Assembly (NCBI RefSeq): GCF_026340655.1
Contig: NZ_JAPEOZ010000001.1
Span: forward strand, 7,688,001-7,752,000
Length of the DNA: 64,000 nt
Direction of reading: 5' to 3'
DNA from: Streptomyces sp. NBC_01275
GTDB lineage: Bacteria > Actinomycetota > Actinomycetes > Streptomycetales > Streptomycetaceae
Under the pieces are notes generated by a model that saw only the letters and a program-made list of their open reading frames with translations, searched no databases and was not told the origin of the DNA. Positions 41,183 to 50,655 of the stretch are shown here, in pieces (within the stretch, counting starts at the first letter, position 1; every line of letters begins with the position of its first letter). The translations under genes and the position numbers were made by a program.

Positions 41183-41971
41183 CTATGAGTTCACCTGCGT
41201 CGTCACCAGGCTGGAGAAGGTGGTCAGCCGGGTGTAGACACCCGGGTAACCGGCCTCCGCGCAGCCCTCGCCCCAAGAAGTGATACCTGCCAGGACGCCC
41301 CCGATGAGCAGGGGACCGCCGCTGTCGCCCTGGCAGGTGTCTACGCCGCCGGATGTGTATCCGGCGCAAACCATGTCGGTCGCGACGAAGTCGGAACCGT
41401 AGGAGCTCTTGCAGCTGGTGTCGGACACGATCGGGACGGTCGCGGTCCGCAGCTGGTTGGAGGAGCTGCCGTTCTCCGAGGTGGTGCCCCAGCCGATGAT
41501 GCGGGCGGTGGTGCCGGCCGCGTACACGCTGGTCTGGGAGGAGGAGACGTACGACGCCGTGGTGTACGGCATCGAGGTCGCCAGAGTCAGGACGGCCACG
41601 TCGTCGCCGTTGGTGGCGTCGGTGTAGTCAGGGTTGATCCAGATCTTGCTGACCTTGCTGACCGTGCCGTTGGTGCCGTTCAGGTAGGTGCGGCCGCCGA
41701 CCACTCTGACGCTGGACGTGGTCTCGCCGACCATACAGTGGGCGGCCGTGACCACCTTGGTCGCCGAGACGAGGGTGCCGCCGCAGAACTGGTTCTGCGA
41801 GGCGTCCGTGATCTGCATCATGAACGGGTACGTGGTCGTCGTGGTCGTCGTGCCGCCGACGATCGGCTGGGGCGCTGCGACAGCGGTGGGGGCGCTGAGC
41901 AGAGCGGTCGCCGCCGCGGCGGCGGTCGCCGCGAGGACGGCGGCGGTCTTCTTGACGGTGAGGCCGAACAT
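41183..41971 (-). CDS. Secreted trypsin-like serine protease (S1A)
   Basis: 262 residues from ATG 41971 (GAGGAGA upstream). Signal peptide: MFGLTVKKTAAVLAATAAAA through TAVAA. A short propeptide APQP precedes the activated N-terminus IVGG, as in Streptomyces trypsin. Catalytic triad visible: His in TAAHC, Asp in GDDVAVL, Ser in GDSGGP. Asp six residues before the Ser (DTCQGDS) gives trypsin-type Lys/Arg specificity. Six Cys form the usual pairs. Unusual: a run of seven Thr directly after IVGG. Exported via Sec or Tat to the medium. A good promoter lies about 107-135 bp upstream of the start codon. Confidence 0.95.
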   Translation of the reverse strand: MFGLTVKKTAAVLAATAAAAATALLSAPTAVAAPQPIVGGTTTTTTTYPFMMQITDASQNQFCGGTLVSATKVVTAAHCMVGETTSSVRVVGGRTYLNGTNGTVSKVSKIWINPDYTDATNGDDVAVLTLATSMPYTTASYVSSSQTSVYAAGTTARIIGWGTTSENGSSSNQLRTATVPIVSDTSCKSSYGSDFVATDMVCAGYTSGGVDTCQGDSGGPLLIGGVLAGITSWGEGCAEAGYPGVYTRLTTFSSLVTTQVNS

Positions 41972-42077
41972 GGGTCTCCTCGCTGGGTGTTGCCGGTGGG
42001 GGGTCGCGCGGGTGTGGGGGTGTGCACGGGGGTCGCGGGACCGACCCCCGTGTGCCCGGGCGAGCGGCACGCCCCTT

Positions 42078-42106
42078 ACGCTAGGACCCGCGGGCCCTCC
42101 TCCCAA
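42078..42106 (-). promoter_or_regulatory. Promoter of the trypsin gene
   Basis: On the minus strand: -35 TTGGGA (42101-42106), 17-bp spacer, -10 TAGCGT (42078-42083). Close to the vegetative (HrdB-type) consensus and placed about 110 bp before the ATG. Confidence 0.65.
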
Positions 42107-42225
42107 TGAGGGAACCCCCTAGGGGAGTTGGGGCAGGGAAAACCCTCGGTCGCCCCAGGGAACCCACAGTCGCCTCTCAGACCCCGCTCAGCGGGCCCGC
42201 GCGGGGCGCGCGCCCCGCGGATTCC

Positions 42226-45042
42226 TCACTTCGCGTGACGTCCTGCGGCCAGTCGGACGATGTCCACCCGCGAACGGATCCCCAGCTTGCGGTAGACCCG
42301 GGTCAGGGTCGCCTCGACCGTCTTGACGCTGATGAACAGACGCGCGGCGATCTCCCGGTTGGTCGCGCCCTCCATCACCAGCGCGGCGACCTGACGCTCC
42401 ATCGCGGCCAGCCCCTCCAGCGCGTCGGCCGCGGGCGGCTGCGCGGCGACGGGCGCCGGACCCGCCGGATCCTCGGCCGCCGCCGCGTCCACCTGACGCA
42501 GCCACGGCAGCGCGCGGCACCGCCGGAACAGCCGCGCCGCCTCGTCGTACGAGGTCGGTCCCGGCCGGCGGGTGCGCAGCCGGGCCAGCGCGAAGGCCGC
42601 CCGGGCCTCCTCCAGGCCGTATCCCAGCTTGGCGAGCCGGTCCTGAACGGACGTCAGCCGGGCCAGCGCCGCCTCGTGGTCGCCGTGCGCCGCCCGCACC
42701 AGGGCCTCCGCCCGGTCCAGCACCGCCAGCACGCTCTCCCGGCCCAGCCTGAGCGCGTGCTCGCGGGTGACGTCGATGACGTCCTGCGCCTCGCCCGGCT
42801 CGCCGACCCGCACCAGCGCCTCGGCGAGGTCGCCCTGCCAGCGGCCGCGGGCCGGGTCGGTGATGCCCAGGCCCAGCTCCAGTTCCCGCACCCGGCGCAG
42901 CGAGGCGACCGAGCCCGCCGCGTCCCCGGCCACCAACTGGGCGTGCCCCAGTGCGGCCAGGGCCCGCGAGAGATACATCTGGTCGCCGTCCTCCCCGGCG
43001 TGGTCCGCGGCCTCCCGGGCCAGTGCCAGAGCCCGGTCCACGTCGCCGCCGGAGGCCTCCGCGAGGGAGGCGAGCATCGCGGAGGCGCCGAGACCGATAC
43101 CGGAGTCGCGGGCCAGCCGCAGGCTCTCGCGGGACAGGTCCAGGGCGCGCCCGCAGTGCCCGGAGCGCAGTTCGGTGTCGGCGAGGAAGCGTTGGAAGTG
43201 CACCTCGCTCTCGACCATGCCGCGCCGGCGCGCCTCGCGCAGCAGCGCCGTGATGGTGGAGCGGGCCTCGGGCAGCTGATCGCTCATCAGCAGCCAGCGG
43301 AACCGGGCCGCGCCGACGCCGTTGTGATGGCACGCCACATACGGGTCCTGAGGTTCCTTCAGGGCCCGCTTGATGGTGGCGGGGGCGTTCGGATGGCCCA
43401 TCAGGGTCTCGGTCGAGGCCTGGAAGGACAGCGCCATCAGTTCGGTGCGCCGGTCGCCGCCGCGCGCGGCCAGCTCCGCCGTGTGCGCGGCCTCCTGACG
43501 GGCCTCGGAGAAGTCGCCGTCGACGATCAGCTTGCGCCAGGCCAGCCGGTAGTGGACCAGGGCGAGCAGTCGCGGGTCGTCGCCGGCGTCGGCGAGGGCC
43601 TGCGGGAAGACGGCGTCGACCTCGCCGAGGGACTGCCCGGCGGCCTCGATCACCACCTCCCAGGCGCGGATCCGGTCGGCGGGCACGGTGGCCCGGGTCA
43701 GCACCTCGCGCGCGACGTCCCGGGCGAGGTCCACCTCGCCGGCCGTGATCGCGTCCTCGGCCGCCTGGAGCCGGCGCTCGTCGGGGGCGGGCGTGCCGTC
43801 CGGCGGGGTGTGCCGGGCGGCGAGCAGCCCGAGCGAGGCGGCGACCGAGGGGGCTCCCCGGTCCCGGGCCAGCGCGGCGGCCTCGGCGAGTCGGGCGGCC
43901 ACCTCCGGATCGGTGCCGGTGGTCGCCAGGGCGAGGTTGCGGGCCCGCTCGATCGGATCGGAGGCGGCCGTGGACAGCGCCGCGTGCGCGGCCCGACGCT
44001 CCTGCACGGGCGCCTCCGCGTACAGGGCCGCCGAGATCAGCGGATGCGCGAACCGTACGGCGGGGCCCTCGGGCTCGGTCGCCAGCAGCCCGAGCTCGGC
44101 GGCCTGGGCGGTCTCGGCCTCGGCGTTCTCCCGGCCGGCCGCGTGCAGCAGGGCCAGCGTGGGCCGGGCGCCCGCGCTGGCCACCAGCAGGGTGCGGCGG
44201 GCGTCGTCGGAGAGCAGGTCGAGCCGGCTGAGCACCAGGGCGCGCAGGGAGGTCGGCACGGGCAGCGGCTCGCCGGGGCGGGGCGGGGTCGGGTTCTCGC
44301 CCAGGGCGCGGCCCAGCTCCAGGGCGAACAGGGGGTTGCCGCCGCTGGTGCGGTGGATCTCCCGCATCGTCGAGCGGGGCAGGTCGGTGTAGCCGCGGTG
44401 GTCGAGCAGGGCAGAGACCTGGGCGCGGGAGAGCGGGTTCAGCCGGACGGCGAGGGTGTCGGGCGGGGACGCGCGTAGATGACGGTCGTACTCCTGGCCC
44501 TCCGTGCGCACCGCGCACAGCAGTTGGACGGGGGTGTCGCCGAGGCGGCGGGCGGCGAAGCCGAGGAGTTCGGCGCTGGCGGAGTCGAGCCACTGCAGGT
44601 CGTCGGCGACGAGCAGCACGGGGCGCTCGGCGGCCAGGGCGCGCAGCGCCGACAGCACGGCCAGACGCAGGGCGAGGCCGTCGCGTTGCAGAGTCGATTC
44701 GCCGCGGCCGGTGAGCGCCGACTCCAGGGCCGTGCGCTGGGCGGCGGGCAGCTTGTCCGAGATCTCGTCAAGGACCAGACCGAACAGATCGGCCAGGGCC
44801 AGGAACGGGAGGTGGGATTCGGACTCGGTCGCCGAGCAGCGCAAGACGGTGCGCGCCGGGTCGCCGTAATCCGCGGCCAATGCCCGCAGCACGGTCGACT
44901 TTCCTATTCCGGCGGGGCCGTGGAGCAGCACACTGCCGCCGCGCGCCAGCTGGTCGCGGGCCGACGTGAACAGCTCCTCCCTGCCGATGACCAGGTCGGG
45001 GCGGCATCTGGCAGGCTCCTTGAAGTCCCGTCGCACGGTCAC
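42226..45042 (-). CDS. LAL/AAA-type LuxR regulator
   Basis: 938 residues from GTG 45042, chosen for AGGAGGGG just upstream. P-loop ATPase: LVIGREELFTSARDQLARGG, Walker A GPAGIGKSTV, Walker-B-like PVLLVADDLQWLDSASAELL, then the conserved sensor segment. TPR-like alpha-helical middle. C-terminal GerE HTH: MERQVAALVMEGATNREIAA, KTVEATLTRVYRKLGIRSR. From memory, a LAL lies next to acyl-CoA synthetase genes in the equivalent S. coelicolor region. The gap to the next minus-strand gene is 225 bp and relatively AT-rich, so it probably has its own promoter. Confidence 0.9.
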   Translation of the reverse strand: MTVRRDFKEPARCRPDLVIGREELFTSARDQLARGGSVLLHGPAGIGKSTVLRALAADYGDPARTVLRCSATESESHLPFLALADLFGLVLDEISDKLPAAQRTALESALTGRGESTLQRDGLALRLAVLSALRALAAERPVLLVADDLQWLDSASAELLGFAARRLGDTPVQLLCAVRTEGQEYDRHLRASPPDTLAVRLNPLSRAQVSALLDHRGYTDLPRSTMREIHRTSGGNPLFALELGRALGENPTPPRPGEPLPVPTSLRALVLSRLDLLSDDARRTLLVASAGARPTLALLHAAGRENAEAETAQAAELGLLATEPEGPAVRFAHPLISAALYAEAPVQERRAAHAALSTAASDPIERARNLALATTGTDPEVAARLAEAAALARDRGAPSVAASLGLLAARHTPPDGTPAPDERRLQAAEDAITAGEVDLARDVAREVLTRATVPADRIRAWEVVIEAAGQSLGEVDAVFPQALADAGDDPRLLALVHYRLAWRKLIVDGDFSEARQEAAHTAELAARGGDRRTELMALSFQASTETLMGHPNAPATIKRALKEPQDPYVACHHNGVGAARFRWLLMSDQLPEARSTITALLREARRRGMVESEVHFQRFLADTELRSGHCGRALDLSRESLRLARDSGIGLGASAMLASLAEASGGDVDRALALAREAADHAGEDGDQMYLSRALAALGHAQLVAGDAAGSVASLRRVRELELGLGITDPARGRWQGDLAEALVRVGEPGEAQDVIDVTREHALRLGRESVLAVLDRAEALVRAAHGDHEAALARLTSVQDRLAKLGYGLEEARAAFALARLRTRRPGPTSYDEAARLFRRCRALPWLRQVDAAAAEDPAGPAPVAAQPPAADALEGLAAMERQVAALVMEGATNREIAARLFISVKTVEATLTRVYRKLGIRSRVDIVRLAAGRHAK

Positions 45043-45267
45043 CGCTCCCCTCCTAGTGTCGTGTCCGGGCCAAATTCTAGGCAACGTCCCTTTGAAATTC
45101 GGAGGGACGGCGAGGTGAGGCGCATAACAACGTGAAGCATAGGGAAATTCACTGCGGCGGCGGGTGAATGAGTGGTTGTCGTGGGGGACCCTCCCTGGCT
45201 TGATCCGATCGATGCCCGCGAGTGTGCGAGCACTCTTCCACGCCCCTGTTACGGAAGCAGTCCCGTG

Positions 45268-46128
45268 TCACGGAAGCAGTCCCGCTCGCCGGGCCGCGAC
45301 CACCGCCTCCCCCCGGGTGCGCGCCCCCAGCCGGCGCATCGCCGACCGCAGATACCCCTTGACCGTCTCCGGCCGCAGCCCCAGCCGCTCGGCCGCCGCC
45401 GCGTTCGTCGCCCCCGCCGCCACACACGCCAGCACGTCCAGCTCCCGCGGGGCGAGCCCGACCGGCCGCGGCGCGGGCCCCTGCGCCGGTTCCTGCCCGC
45501 TCCCCGGGGTCAGCAGCCCGCAGGCGTCGAGGAGCTCGGCGCGCACGGCCGGGTCGGCGATCCGCGGGGCCAGGGCGCGCAGGGCCGTGTGGGCCTCCCG
45601 CACCTGCTCCCACCGCGCGTCGTCCGCGGCCTGCGGCGGGACGGAAGCGGGCCGGACCGCCGTCAGCAGGTCGCACGCCTCGTCCAGGATCACCAGCGCC
45701 TGCTCCACGTCCCGCGCCGCCGCCACGGCCGCGTCCAGCGTGCGGTCGCCCAGCGGCTGGGCCGTGCGCAGCGCGCCGTACAGCACCCCGCGCACCCGGC
45801 GGCGGACCACCACCGGGATCGCCAGGACCGAGCGCAGGCCCTCCTGGGCGACGGCCGCGTCGTACTCGTGGCTGATCTGCCGGGAAAGGGAGTAGTCGGT
45901 CACGGCGCACGGGCGGCCCAGCGCGACCGCCTTGCCGCCGAGCCCGTTGCCCGAGGTCACCGCGAGTCCGCTGAGCGCGAGCGTGGTCGCGCCGCTGAAC
46001 TCGCTGATCCGCATCCGCCGACGGCCCGGCTCCACCAGACCGCCGAACGCGACCGGCAGCTGCGTCGTCCGTCGCAGCCGCGCCAGCGCGCCGCGAATCT
46101 CCACCGTTCCGGCCGGGTCTGCCGCCAC
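45268..46128 (-). CDS. GAF-domain LuxR-family regulator
   Basis: 286 residues from GTG 46128. Residues about 15-160 form a GAF-like sensor (FGGLVEPGRRRMRISEF, GLGGKAVALGRPCAVTDY, VLAIPVVVRRRVRGVLYGAL). C-terminal GerE HTH: LAPRELDVLACVAAGATNAA, RPETVKGYLRSAMRRLGART. Divergent from the two acyl-CoA ligase genes across a 179-bp promoter region, which makes it the most likely local regulator of them. GAF-LuxR proteins of this layout often control aromatic or fatty-acid catabolism in actinobacteria; the ligand here is unknown. Confidence 0.88.
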   Translation of the reverse strand: MAADPAGTVEIRGALARLRRTTQLPVAFGGLVEPGRRRMRISEFSGATTLALSGLAVTSGNGLGGKAVALGRPCAVTDYSLSRQISHEYDAAVAQEGLRSVLAIPVVVRRRVRGVLYGALRTAQPLGDRTLDAAVAAARDVEQALVILDEACDLLTAVRPASVPPQAADDARWEQVREAHTALRALAPRIADPAVRAELLDACGLLTPGSGQEPAQGPAPRPVGLAPRELDVLACVAAGATNAAAAERLGLRPETVKGYLRSAMRRLGARTRGEAVVAARRAGLLP

Positions 46129-46307
46129 GTCCTCGCCCCTTCCGGGTGGCTTGGGTGCCGCACACCCCCGTTCGGGGGTAGTGAGACCTGCATCACGGAT
46201 TACACGATGTCAGAGAGCCGCCCGGCAATGGTCCGGCATCACGGGAGTGAGTCACAGGGGTCGGGACGCCCCGGAGGCGAACGACCGATGAGCATGAAGG
46301 AGTACAG

Positions 46308-47987
46308 ATGACGACGGCGACGACGGCGACGGAGCTCTTCCGCAGCGCGCGCGACTTCCTGCTGGCCCATCGCGAGGACTACGCGGGCGCCTACGAGGGC
46401 TTCGCCTGGCCCCGCCCGCCCGCCTTCAACTGGGCCCTCGACTGGTTCGACGTCATCGCGGAGGGCAACGACCGCATCGCCCTGCACATCGTCGAGGAGG
46501 ACGGCTCCGAGGTCCGGCTGTCCTTCGCGGAGCTGTCCGAGCGGTCGGACCGGGTCGCCAACCTGCTGCGCGAGCGCGGGGTCGGCGCGGAAGACCGCAT
46601 CCTCGTCATGCTCGGCAACCAGACCGAGCTGTGGGAGACCGCGCTGGCCGCGATGAAGCTGCGCGCCGTCGTCATCCCGGCCACCCCGCTGCTCGGCCCC
46701 GCCGACCTGCGCGACCGCGTCGAGCGCGGCCGGGTCCGGCATGTGATCGTGCGGGCCGAGGACGCGGCCAAGTTCGACGACGTGCCCGGCGACTACACGC
46801 GCACCGCCGTCGGCGGCCTCCCGGAGGGCTGGCAGCGGTACGAGGACGCCTACGTCGCCCCCGCCGAGTTCCTGCCCGACGGCCCCACCCTGGCCGACGA
46901 CCCGCTGATGCTCTACTTCACCTCGGGCACCACAGCCCGCCCCAAGCTGGTCGAGCACACCCACACCTCGTACCCCATCGGCCATCTGGCGACCCTGTAC
47001 TGGATCGGCCTCCAACCCGGCGACGTGCACCTCAACATCTCCTCGCCGGGCTGGGCCAAGCACGCCTGGTCCAACCTCTTCGCGCCGTGGAACGCCGAGG
47101 CGACCGTCTTCATCCACAACTACACGCGCTTCGACCCGGCCCGGCTGATGGCGGAGATGGACCGCGCGGGCGTGACCACGTTCTGCGCCCCGCCCACCGT
47201 CTGGCGCATGCTCATCCAGGCCGACCTCACCCAGCTGCGCACCCCGCCCCGCGAGGCCGTGGCCGCCGGCGAGCCGCTCAACCCCGAGGTCATCGAGCAG
47301 GTCCGGCGCGCCTGGGGCGTCACCATCCGGGACGGCTTCGGCCAGACGGAGACCGCCGTGCAGATCGCCAACAGCCCCGGACAGGAGCTGAAGACCGGCT
47401 CCATGGGCAGGCCGAGCCCCGGCTACCGGGTGGAGCTCCTGGACCCGGTGTCGGGCGCGCCCGGCGCGGACGAGGGCGAGATCGCGCTCGACCTGTCGGC
47501 GGGCCCGGTCGGCCTGATGACCGGTTACCACGGCGATCCCGACCGCACGGCGGAGGCGATGGCCGGCGGCTACTACCGGACCGGCGACATCGGCGCACGG
47601 GACGAAAGCGGCTATATCACCTATATCGGGCGCAGTGACGACGTCTTCAAGGCCTCCGACTACAAGATCAGCCCCTTCGAGCTGGAGAGCGCGCTGCTGG
47701 AGCACGAGGCGGTGGCCGAGGCGGCCGTCGTGCCGGCCCCGGACGAGCTGCGCCTGGCCGTGCCCAAGGCGTACGTCGTCCTGGCCGAGGGCTGGGAGCC
47801 CGGTCCCGACACCGCGAAGGTGCTGTTCGAGCACTCCCGCCAGGTCCTCGCCCCCTACAAGCGCGTTCGCCGCCTGGAGTTCGCCCCGCTGCCCAAGACC
47901 GTAAGCGGCAAGATCCGGCGCATCGAACTGCGCGAGGCGACGGCGGCGGGCTCGGCGCAGGAGTACCGCGAGGAGGACTTCCGGTGA
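46308..47987 (+). CDS. AMP-forming acyl-CoA synthetase (medium-chain/benzoate type)
   Basis: 559 residues. ANL-superfamily adenylating enzyme: AMP-binding P-loop [27 protein letters not shown] (A5-like), [20 protein letters not shown] (A7/A8), [18 protein letters not shown] and C-terminal [14 protein letters not shown] with the catalytic Lys. The P-loop variant TSGTTARPK and the N-terminus ([20 protein letters not shown]) are typical of acetyl/medium-chain acyl or benzoate-type ligases. Activates a carboxylate with ATP and CoA. AAGGAG precedes the ATG. Its stop overlaps the next ligase by 4 bp, so the pair is translated together; exact substrate unknown. Confidence 0.9.
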   Translation: MTTATTATELFRSARDFLLAHREDYAGAYEGFAWPRPPAFNWALDWFDVIAEGNDRIALHIVEEDGSEVRLSFAELSERSDRVANLLRERGVGAEDRILVMLGNQTELWETALAAMKLRAVVIPATPLLGPADLRDRVERGRVRHVIVRAEDAAKFDDVPGDYTRTAVGGLPEGWQRYEDAYVAPAEFLPDGPTLADDPLMLYFTSGTTARPKLVEHTHTSYPIGHLATLYWIGLQPGDVHLNISSPGWAKHAWSNLFAPWNAEATVFIHNYTRFDPARLMAEMDRAGVTTFCAPPTVWRMLIQADLTQLRTPPREAVAAGEPLNPEVIEQVRRAWGVTIRDGFGQTETAVQIANSPGQELKTGSMGRPSPGYRVELLDPVSGAPGADEGEIALDLSAGPVGLMTGYHGDPDRTAEAMAGGYYRTGDIGARDESGYITYIGRSDDVFKASDYKISPFELESALLEHEAVAEAAVVPAPDELRLAVPKAYVVLAEGWEPGPDTAKVLFEHSRQVLAPYKRVRRLEFAPLPKTVSGKIRRIELREATAAGSAQEYREEDFR

Positions 47988-49669
47988 GCGGGACGGTGAG
48001 CGAGGCGGGGAGCGGGCCGGCGGGTCGGCCGACGAGCGGACTGTCGTATGCGCACGGGACGAGCGGGACCGCTCTGCTCGGGGACACCATCGGCGCGAAC
48101 CTCGACCGGGCCGTGGCCGCCTGGCCGGACCGCGAGGCACTCGTCGACGTGCCGTCCGGGCGGCGTTGGACGTACGCCCAATTCGTGGCGGACGTCGACC
48201 GGTTGGCGTGCGCCCTGCTCGTGAGCGGGGTCGCCAAGGGCGACCGGGTGGGCATCTGGGCGGTCAACTGCGCCGAGTGGGTGCTCGTGCAGTACGCCAC
48301 CGCCCGGATCGGCGCGATCATGGTGAACATCAACCCGGCGTACCGCACCCACGAGGTCGAGTACGTCCTCAACCAGGCCGGGGTCTCGGTCCTGTTCGCG
48401 TCCCTCGCCCACAAGACGAGCGACTACCGGGCGATGGTCGACCAGGTGCGCGGCAGGTGTCCGCACCTGCGCGAGACCGTGTACATCGCCGATCCGAGCT
48501 GGGACGCGCTGATCGAGCGCGGGACTCCTGAATCCGGGACCCCCGAATCCGGGACCCCCGACCTGCGGGAGGAACTGTCGGTCCGTGCGGGCGAGTTGTC
48601 CTGCGACGACCCGATCAACATCCAGTACACCTCGGGCACGACGGGCTTCCCCAAGGGGGCCACCCTCTCCCACCACAACATCCTCAACAACGGCTACTTC
48701 GTGGGCGAGGCGATCGCCTACGGCGAGCAGGACCGGATCTGCGTCCCGGTGCCCTTCTACCACTGCTTCGGCATGGTGATGGGCAACCTGGCGGCCACCT
48801 CCCACGGCGCCTGCATCGTGATCCCGGCCTCCTCCTTCGATCCGAAGGCCACGCTGGAGGCGGTCCAGCAGGAGCGCTGCACGTCCCTGTACGGCGTCCC
48901 GACCATGTTCATCGCGGAGTTGAACCTGCCCGACTTCGCGACCTACGACCTCTCCTCCCTGCGCACCGGCATCATGGCGGGCTCGCCCTGCCCGGTGGAG
49001 GTGATGAAACGGGTGGTCGCCGAGATGAACATGGCCGAGGTGTCGATCTGTTACGGCATGACGGAGACCTCGCCCGTCTCCACCCAGACCCGCCGCGACG
49101 ACGACCTGGAACACCGCACCGGCACGGTGGGCCGCGTCCTGCCGCACATCGAGGTCAAGGTCGTCGACCCGGCGCACGGTGTGACCCAGCCACGGGGCGT
49201 GGCGGGCGAGTTGTGCACCCGCGGCTACAGCGTGATGCTCGGCTACTGGAACGAGCCCGAGAAGACCGCCGAGGCCGTCGACGCCGGACGCTGGATGCAC
49301 ACCGGCGACCTGGCGGTGATGCGCGAGGACGGCTACGTAGAGATCGTCGGCCGCATCAAGGACATGATCATCCGGGGCGGGGAGAACGTCTACCCGCGCG
49401 AGATCGAGGAGTTCCTCTACGGCCACCCCAAGATCCAGGACGTCCAGGTCGTCGGCGTCCCGCACGAGAGGTACGGCGAGGAGGTCCTCGCCTGTGTGAT
49501 CCCGCGCGAGGCGACGGACCCGCCGACGCTGGAGGAGCTGCGCGCCTACTGTGCGGGGCGTCTGGCGCACTACAAGATCCCGAGTCGGCTCCAGGTGCTG
49601 GACGCCTTCCCGATGACCGTGTCCGGGAAGGTGCGGAAGATCGAGCTGCGGGAGAAGTACGCCTTGTAG
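47984..49669 (+). CDS. Long-chain fatty-acyl-CoA synthetase (FadD-like)
   Basis: 561 residues from GTG 47984, which overlaps the previous stop (GTGA). ANL signatures: [70 protein letters not shown] and [12 protein letters not shown] with the catalytic Lys. The sequence fits the fatty-acid CoA ligase branch. A short insertion ([13 protein letters not shown]) near residue 180 is a small tandem duplication. Feeds acyl-CoA into beta-oxidation (family knowledge). Ends 11 bp before the convergent zinc-ribbon gene. Confidence 0.9.
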   Translation: MSGTVSEAGSGPAGRPTSGLSYAHGTSGTALLGDTIGANLDRAVAAWPDREALVDVPSGRRWTYAQFVADVDRLACALLVSGVAKGDRVGIWAVNCAEWVLVQYATARIGAIMVNINPAYRTHEVEYVLNQAGVSVLFASLAHKTSDYRAMVDQVRGRCPHLRETVYIADPSWDALIERGTPESGTPESGTPDLREELSVRAGELSCDDPINIQYTSGTTGFPKGATLSHHNILNNGYFVGEAIAYGEQDRICVPVPFYHCFGMVMGNLAATSHGACIVIPASSFDPKATLEAVQQERCTSLYGVPTMFIAELNLPDFATYDLSSLRTGIMAGSPCPVEVMKRVVAEMNMAEVSICYGMTETSPVSTQTRRDDDLEHRTGTVGRVLPHIEVKVVDPAHGVTQPRGVAGELCTRGYSVMLGYWNEPEKTAEAVDAGRWMHTGDLAVMREDGYVEIVGRIKDMIIRGGENVYPREIEEFLYGHPKIQDVQVVGVPHERYGEEVLACVIPREATDPPTLEELRAYCAGRLAHYKIPSRLQVLDAFPMTVSGKVRKIELREKYAL

Positions 49670-49680
49670 AGCCCGTCGGC

Positions 49681-50463
49681 TCAGCCGCCCCGGGCGGCGA
49701 GGCGGTCCGCCACCGCGTTGACCGGCTGGGGCGCGCCCGTGAGGTCCAGGACGAACAGCGGGACGCGCAGTCGGTCGGCGCCGGCACGGGCGTCGTCGGC
49801 GTACCCGGCGAGGGAGAAGTACACGCAGTCCGAGGACTCCGTCATGGCGGTCAGCCACAGACACTCCACGTCCCGCAGCGAGGCCGGACGCACGCTCGGG
49901 TCCACCTGCGCCAGCAGTCCGCGGGCGGCGAGACCGATGCCGGAGGTGGGCCGCCGGTCGGCCCGCCGGATGCCCCGGTAACCCAGCCAGCCCAGATAGA
50001 GCGCGGTGGCCGTGACCGCGTCGCGAGCGGTATGGATCGCGACGGACCGGAAGACGCGACGCTCGGGTGCGGGTGCGGGTGCGGGTGCGGGTGCGGGTGC
50101 GGGTGCGGATCGGGGCGTGGGGGTCGGTGGCGCGGTCGTCTCCGGGGCCTGTTCCCGCTCCGCGGGTGGGTCGGCAGGGGAGCGGGCGGACGAGTCCGCG
50201 GGCCCCTCGGCCACCGGTACGCGCAGGACCGTCCCGCAGGGGCAGCCCAGTTCCGGGTGGGGCCACTGGTCGCGGCGGCCGCAGGCCGTGCAGCGCAGGG
50301 CGATCCACTCCTCGTCCCAGGCGCGGTGGGCCACGGCCGTGGGCGCCGTCCGTCGGTCGACCGCCGGGGTGACGGGGGCGCCGCAGACGCACGGATACGA
50401 GGGCACGGTGTAGAGGCGCTCGCGCCGGCAGGCCGGGCAGCGCACCGGCACGCTCTCGGACAT
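49681..50463 (-). CDS. Zinc-ribbon protein with Mrr-like C-terminal fold
   Basis: 260 residues from ATG 50463 (AAGGAGG upstream). N-terminus has two Cys-rich ribbons: CPAC...CVC (residues 9-27) and CTAC...CPC (about 58-76), likely binding Zn2+. An Ala-Pro linker follows (repeated GCACCC codons at about 50,067-50,105). The C-terminal 120 residues contain LFVLDLTGAP and VYFSLAGYADDARAGADRLR, which resemble the last strand/helix part of Mrr-type restriction-endonuclease folds, but the E-x-K position is not convincing (VECLWL), so catalysis is doubtful. Often found beside gcl in Streptomyces, as I recall. Function unknown. Confidence 0.75.
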   Translation of the reverse strand: MSESVPVRCPACRRERLYTVPSYPCVCGAPVTPAVDRRTAPTAVAHRAWDEEWIALRCTACGRRDQWPHPELGCPCGTVLRVPVAEGPADSSARSPADPPAEREQAPETTAPPTPTPRSAPAPAPAPAPAPAPERRVFRSVAIHTARDAVTATALYLGWLGYRGIRRADRRPTSGIGLAARGLLAQVDPSVRPASLRDVECLWLTAMTESSDCVYFSLAGYADDARAGADRLRVPLFVLDLTGAPQPVNAVADRLAARGG

Positions 50464-50542
50464 GGCCCCATCGTCCTCCTTCGACCCCTGCTTGTCCTTC
50501 TCTTGACGACTCTTGACGACCTTCGCGCGCCCACCTACATTG

Positions 50543-50579
50543 CTTCCAGATAGCAGAAAACAATTTCCACAATACGGAA
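50543..50579 (+). promoter_or_regulatory. Two-part operator of gcl
   Basis: A 37-bp segment made of CTTCCAGATAGCAGAAAAC followed by AAT and the imperfect palindrome TTCCACAATACGGAA. It matches, ungapped and in the same orientation relative to the gene, the segment upstream of hyi (55707-55743) at about 31 of 37 positions. Probably the binding site of the regulator of glyoxylate genes; an IclR-type AllR is the likely candidate from known biology. Confidence 0.75.
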
Positions 50580-50655
50580 GTGCTCGCCGCGGGGCGCGAC
50601 GGGAGTACGCATCCGACAGCTGAAGCAGCTCAAGCAGTCGAAGCAGGAGTACTCG

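Noticed and set aside
42106..44478. 790-codon + strand frame opposite the third LAL gene
   Set aside because: Gly/Arg/Gln-rich without motifs; LAL Walker A and GerE motifs lie on the other strand.
46308..49669. Acyl-CoA ligases as loading modules of a polyketide or peptide cluster
   Set aside because: No carrier protein, ketosynthase or condensation domain is nearby, and both ligases look catabolic.
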